Assembly: GCF_024679095.1 (NCBI RefSeq)
Contig: NW_026111758.1
Span: 20,001 to 84,000, forward strand
Direction of reading: 5' to 3'
DNA from: Eriocheir sinensis
Taxonomy: Eukaryota; Arthropoda; Malacostraca; Decapoda; Varunidae
Length of the DNA: 64,000 bases
Under the pieces are notes generated by a model that worked only from the letters and a program-made list of their open reading frames with translations, made no database searches and was not told the DNA's origin. Position numbers and translations under genes: made by a program. Of the stretch, positions 56,619 to 64,000 are shown one piece after another (the first letter of the stretch is position 1; each line of letters starts with the position of its first letter).

Positions 56619-57647
56619 ATGGCAAAAAGTCACCTGTCTTTGGTGCAGAAGAGTCGGGCCCTGACTCTATTAGAACAAGGAATGTGTGTGATACGCGTGG
56701 CGGCTGAGCTGCAGGTCGCAAGAATGACGATTTACCGCCTCAAGAGAGCAAGTAGCGCACTGCCCCTGGGTACCACTCCACGACGGAAGAAGGGCTCTGG
56801 CCGGCCAAGGAAGACTTCGCAACGCACAGACCAACTTCTGAAGAGAGAAGTGATGTCAAACCCTAGTATAACGGCGTTAGAACTAAAACAAAACCATTCA
56901 GAGCTGCTCAAGAAGGTCACAGTCAGAACGATACAGCATCGACTTCAGAAAGACTTGAAATTGCCAACACGTCGAGCCGCCAAGAAACCTCTTCTGACTG
57001 AGAACATGAAAAAGAAAAGGCTGCAGTTTTGCAAGAAATATCAACACTGGACATCAGAGGAGTGGAAGAAGGTCATGTTCAGTGATGAGAGTACGTTCCG
57101 GCTCATCAGGGGTACTTCGAAGATCGTCAGACGCCCGAGAGATGCCTCCCGCTACGACCCGAAGTACACAGTCAAAACCGTGAAACATCCCGACAGCGTG
57201 ATGGTGTGGGGTGCCTTCAGCGGGAATAAGGGCAGAGGTGGCTTATTCTTCCTACCCAAGAACGTCACTATGAAGTCAGACAACTACATCGATGTTCTGC
57301 GTGACCACATGGTGAAGTTCTGGGAGATACACGACTGCAACTTTTTTATGCACGACGGCGCACCAGCACACAGATCAAAAGCGGTGAAGAAATTCCTCGA
57401 GGACAACCATATTAACGTTCTGGAGTGGCCTGGTAACTCCCCTGATCTCAATCCAATCGAAAATGCATGGAACAAAGTGAAGAACACCCTGCAGAAGGAA
57501 CGACCCAGCAGCATACCAGACCTGAAGGAGGCCCTGAAGAAGCAGTGGATTTCGATGGACTTGGAGTATTTCGCCACTCTCGCCACTTCCATGCCCAGGA
57601 GGATCGAGAGGGTCATCAAGATGAAAGGAAATATGACAAAATACTAA
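56619..57647 (+). CDS. Tc1-type DD34E transposase, apparently intact
   Basis: 342 residues, the usual Tc1 length. Residues 8-44 form a first helix-turn-helix (LVQKSRALTLLEQG...MTIYRLKR). GRPRK (61-65) is an AT-hook/nuclear-signal-like linker, and 66-112 is a second helix-turn-helix. The catalytic triad is D156 (MFSDES), D246 (MHDGAPAH) and E281 (NSPDLNPIENAW), with 34 residues between the last two. No stop or frameshift interrupts it. AATAAA follows at 57691-57696. The ATG at 56619 is chosen because MAKSHLSLVQKSRAL matches the family N terminus; an upstream ATG (56496) would add 41 residues. It would cut and paste DNA at TA sites. Confidence 0.92.
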   Translation: MAKSHLSLVQKSRALTLLEQGMCVIRVAAELQVARMTIYRLKRASSALPLGTTPRRKKGSGRPRKTSQRTDQLLKREVMSNPSITALELKQNHSELLKKVTVRTIQHRLQKDLKLPTRRAAKKPLLTENMKKKRLQFCKKYQHWTSEEWKKVMFSDESTFRLIRGTSKIVRRPRDASRYDPKYTVKTVKHPDSVMVWGAFSGNKGRGGLFFLPKNVTMKSDNYIDVLRDHMVKFWEIHDCNFFMHDGAPAHRSKAVKKFLEDNHINVLEWPGNSPDLNPIENAWNKVKNTLQKERPSSIPDLKEALKKQWISMDLEYFATLATSMPRRIERVIKMKGNMTKY

Positions 57648-57769
57648 AATGTAAACAATTTTGTATAAATATTGTAATCATGAAAAGGTGAATAAAACCC
57701 ATTTAGCTTGTATTTTTGTGTTTACGTAACCAAAAAATCATGATGTAACATTTTTTTTTGCGGCGACTG

Positions 57770-57928
57770 TACTCCTCCTCCCCTCCCAACAGGGACGATT
57801 TTATCCCAGGTTTATTTACCCTCCTCACGAGGGGCTACCATCTTTTCCAGCAGGGCCTGTCTTTCATAGACATACTCAAGTCCCTGTGGCCCACTGTCTC
57901 CATGTTAATGTCTACCCTCCTCCAGTGA
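57770..57928 (+). CDS. LINE H ORF1, C-terminal 52 residues after the insertion
   Basis: Reading from the TA target copy gives YSSSPPNRDDFIPGLFTLLT, RGYHLFQQGLSFIDILKSLW and a TGA at 57926-57928, in frame with the part ending at 49329. The stop overlaps the ORF2 start in TGATG. Confidence 0.75.
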   Translation, partial: YSSSPPNRDDFIPGLFTLLTRGYHLFQQGLSFIDILKSLWPTVSMLMSTLLQ

Positions 57929-58581
57929 TGGCTCTTTCCTTCATGCTCTGGAATGCCCGGTCTCTCCTTCGGAAATCACAGGAGCTCCACATCTTCCTCA
58001 AGGACACACTGCCCTCGGTAGCTGGGTTATGTGAGACCTGGCTCCCCCCCCATCTCCATCTCACCTTACCCGGGTACACCATCATCAGGAAAGATCGCCA
58101 GCAGGGACGAGGCGGTGGAGTCCTCCTTGCTCTCCGGGAGGAACTGGTACACTCAGAGCTCAGGCTTCCTAGGTGGCCGGATGGTTGCCTGGAGATAGCT
58201 GCCGCCAGGATAGGGCTCCATGGGGGCTGGCTCACAGTGGCAGTGTGCTACAATCCAGGTGGAGCAGCAACCTATCAAGAGCTAGAACACTACCTTTCTA
58301 CCCTCCCACTCCCATTGCTAGTCATGGGGGACTTTAATGCCCACCACCACTGCTGGGACCCTAACCTGCCTCCACACCACAGGCACACCCCAGGCAACAA
58401 CTTATTCCGGGTCCTCCAGGGTTCGCCGCACCTGAGCCTCCTCAGCCCTCCAGGATTGGCAACTAGGTACCACCCCCACACAGGGGCAGCATTAGTGATG
58501 GACCTGTTCCTCGGTGACCAGCTCAACACTTTAGAGTTTTCCACGGGCCCTTACATGGGAGCGACCACCTTCCCATCTTAG
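57928..58581 (+). pseudogene. LINE H ORF2 endonuclease domain
   Basis: ATG at 57928 overlaps the ORF1 stop (TGATG), which implies termination-reinitiation. Motifs: MLWNARSLLRK (Asn), GLCETWLPP (Glu), GRGGGVLLAL, LLVMGDFNAHHHCW (Asp-Asn), ALVMDLFLG (Asp). A frameshift near 58560 moves the last motif (GSDHLPILASL) out of frame. 217 residues to the stop. Confidence 0.8.
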
Positions 58582-59025
58582 CCTCTCTCCCCAGGTCACC
58601 CCCAGGCCTCACCGGGATGCCTGCCACGGTGGAAACTAACAGCGACTGGGTGGCCAAAATTCCAGTAGGCCCTACACTGCTCCCCTGACCTCTCCACCCG
58701 CCCACTGGGGGAGGCAACAAGTGGCCTAAACCAAACACTGGAGGGAGCTGGGCGAGCGGCATTCCACCTCATTACCCGCCGCACCCCCCGCCGTCCGGGG
58801 AAGGCATGGTGGGACGACACATGTCAGCAGGCAGTAAGAGCCCGTCGCCGGGCCTGGAACCAGTGGCGCAAGACACTGACCGTTCTGGCAGGCCAGGAAT
58901 ACCGACGACTCGACGCCATCTGTGGGAGGACCATCCTCCAGGCCAAGAGGAAGGCATGGGGAACCCACTGCTCCTCCCTCTCATTCTCCACTTCCACCAA
59001 AAGGACATGGGACTTCCTGCATGCC
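58582..59025 (+). pseudogene. LINE H ORF2 linker, frameshifted
   Basis: Between the endonuclease and RT frames. Coding-like Trp/Arg-rich stretches (for example WRKW/ARRRAWNQWRK-type sequence near 58830-58880) appear in changing frames. No complete motif. Confidence 0.5.
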
Positions 59026-60945
59026 ATGGAAGGCAGGAAGGTGCGCCAGTCCCCTCCCATCACCAATAACACCCATGCCCAGCTAGATGACCAGCAGAAG
59101 GCGGAAGTCCTGGCCAATTTTTACCACACAAGGATAGGCACCACGCCCACCATCCATCCGTCCCAGAACACCCACAACGCCATAGTCAACGCTGTCAACT
59201 CCCCGGGCATCCCAGAGCTCATCCAGCCTTTTACCCCAACTGAAGCAACCCAAGCAATGGCCTCCCTAAGGCCGGGGAAAGCTGCAGGCCATGATATCAT
59301 CCCGTATGACTTCCTCACTCACCTCACCCCCGACATCCATGACCACCTCCTGCAGATCCTCAACATCAGCTGGCAGACAGGAGAGTTCCCTTCCTGCTGG
59401 AAGATGTCCACCATCATTCCCATACTCAAACCAGGCAAGGACCCATCGCTGCCATCAGCTTATAGGCCAATTGCCCTCCTCTTATGCATTGGAAAGCTGT
59501 TGGAGCGCCTGGTGGCGACCCGTTTATCCTGGTGGGTGGAGGAGAAGCGACTGCTGAGGAGGGAGCAGTGCGGCTTCCGACCACACAGGAGCACCCTGGA
59601 TGTCTTGGCGCAGATGGACTTCCACATCTGCGACACTTACCGCCAGCGACAAGTCATGTCGGCCCTCTTTGTGGACCTGGAGGGGGCCTTCGACACATCG
59701 CCACACGAGGGAGTCGTGTACAAGCTGGCCAGCATGGGGATCACTGGCACCACCCTTGCCTGGGTTAGAGACTTCCTCTCTGGCCGCTCCTTCCAGGTGG
59801 CGGTGGGAGCCTCCAAGTCATCACCACACCCCATCCGAAGAGGAGTGCCACAGGGTTCTGCCCTCAGCCCCTTGCTATTCAACATACTCATGTCTGACAT
59901 CCAGGTACCTCCCCACTCACACCTCCTCATGTTTGCAGATGACATAACCATCCTAAGCAGGGCACCGACACTGGTGGAGTCACAACACCTCCAGGAGGCT
60001 GCCACAGCCATCGCAGCCTGGGTGACCACCTGGGGCCTCACCATCAGTCCACACAAAAGCGCCCTTATGTGTTTCACCCTCAAAAGACTGCCAACACCAC
60101 CTACAGTGTCCCTAAATGGAACACCCGTCCCCTATGTCAGGACACACAACCTCCTGGGGCTGCGGCTGGATGGGCCTCGCCTCACCTGGGCCAGCCACAT
60201 TGAATACCTACACACCTCCTGCAACAAGCACCTGGACATCATGAAGAGGCTTGCAGGTGTTCGCTGGGGGGCAGGCCGAGACATGCTCCTTCAATACTAC
60301 TGCACCACCATCAGAGCGCGCCTATCATATGGCAGCAGCATCTATGGGGCAGCGGCCCCCTCCAACCTAGCTAAGCTAGACACCACCCAAAACGCTGCCC
60401 TGAGGATCGCAATGGGGGCCATGAGGTCCTCCCCAGTTGTCTCCCTCCATGCAGAAAGCGGCATCGCCCCGCTCGCCACCCACAGAAGAGAAATGCTGTG
60501 CCACCACTACCACCGCATCTTGAGCCTGCCACCTTCCCACCCACTCTCAGAGCTCTACAGCACCTCAGGAGTCGACCAGCACGCTCCAGTCTGGCTCCCC
60601 GCGGCCCACCAACCCCTGATTGTGAGGGCATTACTGGTCCACCTACTACTCCATCTCACTCCACCACCACCACAACCCATCAGCCCACACTCCCCTATCC
60701 CACCCTGGCTAGATATCTCCTACACGATGTCCCTGTACATCCACGACCTCCCACACAAACCAACCTCCAGCAACGTGGCGGCCACACACTTCCTCAAGAT
60801 TGACAGGTCCCTCTACCACCAAAACTTGAAAATCTTCACCGATGGCTCCCACTCCCCATCTCCACCCGCCACTGCCTCAGCCATATATGACCCCAGCACC
60901 AGCACCTGCAGGACGTGGAGACTACCCCAGAGACAGACGTCCTGA
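59026..60945 (+). CDS. LINE H reverse transcriptase and start of RNase H
   Basis: 639 residues. RT motif 0 MASLRPGKAAGHDIIPYDFL; motif 1 STIIPILKPGKD...AYRPIAL; motif 2 QCGFRPHRSTLDVL; motif A LFVDLEGAFDTSPH; motif B RRGVPQGSALSPLLFN; motif C LLMFADDITIL. Thumb/connection region RARLSYGSSIYGAAAPSNL. The C-terminal LKIFTDGSHSPSPPATASA begins RNase H (first catalytic Asp). The frame breaks at 60945, before the RNase H Glu. The real ORF2 start is at 57928; this frame's Met is internal. Confidence 0.85.
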   Translation: MEGRKVRQSPPITNNTHAQLDDQQKAEVLANFYHTRIGTTPTIHPSQNTHNAIVNAVNSPGIPELIQPFTPTEATQAMASLRPGKAAGHDIIPYDFLTHLTPDIHDHLLQILNISWQTGEFPSCWKMSTIIPILKPGKDPSLPSAYRPIALLLCIGKLLERLVATRLSWWVEEKRLLRREQCGFRPHRSTLDVLAQMDFHICDTYRQRQVMSALFVDLEGAFDTSPHEGVVYKLASMGITGTTLAWVRDFLSGRSFQVAVGASKSSPHPIRRGVPQGSALSPLLFNILMSDIQVPPHSHLLMFADDITILSRAPTLVESQHLQEAATAIAAWVTTWGLTISPHKSALMCFTLKRLPTPPTVSLNGTPVPYVRTHNLLGLRLDGPRLTWASHIEYLHTSCNKHLDIMKRLAGVRWGAGRDMLLQYYCTTIRARLSYGSSIYGAAAPSNLAKLDTTQNAALRIAMGAMRSSPVVSLHAESGIAPLATHRREMLCHHYHRILSLPPSHPLSELYSTSGVDQHAPVWLPAAHQPLIVRALLVHLLLHLTPPPPQPISPHSPIPPWLDISYTMSLYIHDLPHKPTSSNVAATHFLKIDRSLYHQNLKIFTDGSHSPSPPATASAIYDPSTSTCRTWRLPQRQTS

Positions 60946-61707
60946 CGGCTGAGCTCTCGCCCTGCACCAGGCCATCGATACCTTCACACTACCCATACCA
61001 AGGGCAAGGCTGTCATTTACACTGACTCCCTCTCCTCACACCACCTCCTCCGCACCCGCCACCCAACATCAAAGACGGCCCAAGCCCACACCATCCAGCG
61101 AGCCCTCCTCCTCCTGACATCCGAGGGGTGGGAGGTCACCCTGCAGTGGGTGCCCTCGCACTCCGGCATACGAGGCAACACTATAGCAGACGCCGCCGTC
61201 AAGATGGCCCTTGCGGAGGTAAACATCACGCCGCTCCCACTACCACTCTCCACAGCCAAATGCCTTATCTCCCGCACCTGCCGCGCCTCCTGGGATGACA
61301 CGCTCACCAACACCCTCCGCACCACAACCATGGGCCAATACCGCACCAACTCCTCCCCACAGCCGTGGGTGAGAAAAAAATCCCGCGTCCTAGACGTGGC
61401 CTTGACGCGCCTCCGCCTGGGCCACACACGTCTCGGCGCTCACCTCCACCGCCTGCGCCTCGTCCCCGACCCTCACTGCCCCTGGTGCAGGACCGTCGAG
61501 GACACCATTGAGCACCTGCTGCTGCACTGCCCACGCCACCACTCCCAGCGAGTGTTGCTCCGACACCAACTCCGCGCCCTGGACGTGCCCACCTTTGACC
61601 TGCCCACGCTGCTGGCGGCGGCAGGAGTCCACCCATCACGACAGGAAGCTGTCACCCGCCTCACCTGCGCCTTCCTCAGGAAGACGGGGCAGCTGACGCA
61701 CCTGTGA
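60946..61707 (+). pseudogene. LINE H RNase H and C-terminal zinc knuckle
   Basis: After the frameshift: TAEL (catalytic Glu, about 60950), AVIYTDSLSSHHLL (Asp, about 61012), LQWVPSHSGIRGNTIADAAV (His and final Asp, about 61142-61200). The C-terminal CPWCRTVEDTIEHLLLHC knuckle is at about 61480-61535. Stop at 61705-61707. All four RNase H carboxylates are present across the two frames. RNase H would remove the RNA strand during target-primed reverse transcription. Confidence 0.8.
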
Positions 61708-61785
61708 AGCCCTCACAGGACGGCACCAGGGCTCATGTGAGCGACTAGATCGCCGCGGCCCTAAACAACAACAACAACAACAACA

Positions 61786-61910
61786 ACACTCACCTGTGCC
61801 TTCCTGAGGAAGACGGGCCAGCTACAACGTCTGTGAGCACCTCACAGGACTTCACCAGGGTGAATAAGGTCTAACAGACCTTTACAGCCCTCACAACCAC
61901 CAAGAAGAAG
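61786..61910 (+). repeat. Second, partial LINE H 3' UTR directly behind the first
   Basis: CACCTGTGCCTTCCTGAGGA and following sequence repeats the coding end/3' UTR at 61663-61735 (CACCTGCGCCTTCCTCAGGA) with about 85% identity by eye, and ends in (AAG)n. LINE H thus sits directly upstream of the 3' end of an older relative. Confidence 0.7.
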
Positions 61911-62334
61911 ACGACTTGTCAAGGTGCAAGCTCCCACCCATGGGTCACCTCAGCGCTCACCAGACCAGATCTTCAGCAAACTGTACTTCTTGGGCTCCAG
62001 AGGCCATGGTTTCATGGCCTGACTAGTTCCTAGACACTGAAGAAGAAGAGGCAAGCTGCAGCAGTGCAGCTGGACTTCGGAATTCGAAAATGGAACCTCC
62101 TCATCCTCAGTGCCTTATTCATTGTAAAAACGATGACACTTGTGGTGAATTGAAACAGTTGAGTGATGTAAGATCTCTCCACTGTACTAGTCTCTGTGGT
62201 TGCTGTAACTGCCTGAACATGTTCAAAGAAATAACATCAGAGAGCGGGGAGGAAGAAATTCAACAGCTAGATGATGGGGATGGAATGTAGAGCACAGAAG
62301 ATTGCTTAAATATGGAGAAGACCAATATGATACT
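61911..62334 (+). other. Short ORF region, uncertain
   Basis: A 66-residue frame at 62090-62290 begins MEPPHPQCLIHCKNDDTCGE and holds several Cys/His (CLIHC, CGCCNC) with an acidic end. It may be a zinc-binding N-terminal scrap of a multicopy gene, possibly the family of the 2.0-kb pseudogene, but this is not established. Confidence 0.3.
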
Positions 62335-63795
62335 AAGAGGAACGGCCAGCAGACTGGACAAAAGCCATCATTGTTCCAGTTTACAAAGGGAAGGACAGGA
62401 GAGGGGACTGTGGGATCTATAGAGGTATAAGTCTGTTGAGTGTACCCGGAAAGGTAAACGGAAAAGTCATAACAGAGGGTTCAACGACTTACAGAGGAGA
62501 AAATCAGTGAAGAACAAGGTGGCTTCAGAAAGGCAAAAGAAAGTTTGGAAAAAATATTTTACTTCAGGATGGTAATAGAAAAAAATTAAAAAGAAAAAAA
62601 AATATACGCTGCCTTCATGGATTTGGATAAAGCTTATGACACAGTCGGTTGGGAAGTCTTAAGGTATATGATGTGGGAGGAAAACTGTTTAGTGCAATAG
62701 TCATTCTATGAGGCGGCATCTGCATGTGTCAGAATTAATGAAGAAACAAGTGAACATTTTGAGATAAAATTGTTTTTGAGGTAGGGGTGTGCAATGTCTC
62801 CATGGTTGTTCAATATTTATATGGATGGTGTTATGAGAGAAGTGAAGGGCAAAGTTGGGGAAGTTGGAGTAAAAATGTACAATGAGGGAAGGAAGTGGGT
62901 GCTGAATTCTATTTTATTTGCTGATGACACAGTGCTCATTGCAGAAAACGAGAGTGACTTACAAAAATTGGTTAGTGTCTTTGATAGTGTATGTAAAAAG
63001 AAAATTGAAAGTAAATGTCAACAAAAGTAAAGTGATGGTTTGTGAGTGGAGTAGAAGTGAGGGTGTGGATTTTGTATGCCCATATAGAGTGGGTATTGAA
63101 TGTGAAAAAGAATGTAAAATAACTTTGAATGATGAGGAAATGGAGGAGGTTAATGAATTTAAGTACCTGGGATCAGTTATGTGTAAGCATGGTGGTACAG
63201 AAGGAGAGACAAGAGAAAGGGCACTGCAAGGAAGGAAGGTGGTAGGGTCTTTGGAACGTATCATGAAGGGTAGAAGTGTGAGCATGGCGGTAAAGAGGGA
63301 CTTGAGAAATACAGTAAAAGTACCAACCCTCACATATGCAAGCGAAACATGGGCCTGGAATGAAAGTCAGAGGTCCAGAGTGCAGGCAGTGGAAATGGAT
63401 TATTTGATGAGTGCATGTGGTGTAAGTAGAATGGATGAAGTGTATAATGAGAGTGTGTATGAGCGTTTTGGAATGTGTCGTGAGGGTGTGGGGAAGAAGT
63501 GTGGAGTGGTAGAAGTGAAATGACAGACTTTGAAGTGGTTTGGCCACATGGAGTGAATGGAAGAGGGTTAAATGACCAGGAGGGTTATATGAGTGAGATA
63601 GAGGGAGAGAATTTTAGAGGAAAACCGCCAGTGAAATGGAGGGATAGGGTGCAGGAGTATGTCAGAGAGAGAGGTGAAGGATCCTTGAGAAACCTTGAGC
63701 AGGCAAGAAGGGAGTGTCAAGATAGTGAGAGATGGAAGCTCCTCTGCCGTGGCCATCCCCTGGTGGGAGCTTCTAGGAGCAGGTATCGAAATGAA
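62335..63795 (+). pseudogene. RTE-like LINE, 5'-truncated plus-strand copy
   Basis: Starts within RT (DWTKAIIVPVYKGKDRRGDC, CGIYRGISLLSVPGKV near 62350-62450). It continues with MDLDKAYDTVGWEVL-type motif A (about 62615), CAMSPWLFNIYMDGVMREVK (about 62785) and SILFADDTVLIAENESDLQ (about 62910). After a frameshift come ECEKECKITLNDEEMEEVNE, FKYLGSVMCK, TYASETWAWNESQRSRVQAV and the C-terminal GKPPVKWRDRVQEYVRERGE. Protein ends are close to the minus-strand copy at 23.2-24.3 kb, so same family. Confidence 0.8.
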
Positions 63796-64000
63796 TTGAA
63801 TAGAAACGGTCCCTAAAGTGAGGTGAGATACTGGAATACACCTACAGTAGCTATATAGCTGCTGCAGTGGAGGTTTGGGTGCTGATTATCCTGTGCATGG
63901 GAAGTTGGAAGTGGTGCCACAGCAGTAGCTTAAGTTTGAATACATTTATGAAGCATATAGAAGAAATACAGTATGCAGATGTCCATTTTTCGAATATATG
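63796..64000. other. Window end, nothing recognised
   Basis: About 200 bp after the RTE-like copy without visible feature. Confidence 0.4.

Larger units (their letters stand above)
57770..61785 (+). mobile_element. I-like LINE 'H', 3' part (ORF1 end, ORF2, 3' UTR)
   Basis: Contains the end of ORF1, ORF2 with endonuclease, RT, RNase H and C-terminal zinc knuckle, and a 3' UTR ending in (CAA)n at 61765-61785. It is broken by at least three frameshifts. Together with 47740-49329 the unit is about 5.6 kb without the Tc1-like insertion. Confidence 0.85.

Noticed and set aside
57284..57619. Minus-strand 111-aa frame
   Set aside because: Antisense shadow of the transposase.

Overview
The window is eukaryotic and gene-poor, made almost entirely of transposable elements and simple repeats. 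A 573-bp (TC)n tract, many (AC)n and (AT)n tracts, spliced exons, CR1-like, RTE-like and I-like LINEs, BEL/Pao, Tc1, Tigger, hAT, piggyBac and PIF-type elements, a tRNA-derived SINE and a C2H2 zinc-finger array suggest an arthropod, most likely a decapod crustacean. That assignment is an inference from repeat style. No conserved host gene names a species.

Region 1-14.4 kb: the 3' end of one plus-strand host gene. Four exons (1-95, 5584-5855, 6381-6492, 14275-14403) join with matching splice phases and end in a stop codon. Exon 2 is a coding 27-bp minisatellite. The introns hold the giant (TC)n tract, a broken PIN-like nuclease gene lying between inverted repeats (1.8-4.7 kb) and split by a SINE, two minus-strand LINEs, and a hAT-like remnant containing a piggyBac-like MITE.

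Region 14.4-28 kb: a tandem duplication split by a hAT-like element, a LINE remnant whose reverse-transcriptase segment has expanded into a 75-bp tandem array, a Tigger-like element, PIF-like and piggyBac-like MITEs with clean target duplications, a minus-strand RTE-like LINE, and a BEL/Pao integrase remnant.

Region 28-47.7 kb: a nearly complete plus-strand CR1-like LINE and a truncated sister, a decayed C2H2 zinc-finger array, several minisatellites, and a polypyrimidine minisatellite block (41.4-46.1 kb). A palindromic hAT MITE and a CR1-like LINE interrupt that block, and the LINE itself carries a piggyBac-like MITE.

Region 47.7-64 kb: a large I-like LINE (ORF1 gag with three zinc knuckles; ORF2 with endonuclease, RT and RNase H). 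It is split inside ORF1 by one 8.44-kb insertion with Tc1-like terminal inverted repeats and a TA duplication. Removing the insertion restores the ORF1 frame to a TGATG overlap with ORF2. The insertion carries an apparently intact 342-aa DD34E transposase plus about 6.6 kb of unrelated repeats. A second, truncated RTE-like LINE closes the window.

The elements form nested layers. Target-site duplications, and reading frames restored on virtual excision, let the insertion order be read directly. CR1-like LINE ends repeatedly coincide with (AC)n tracts.
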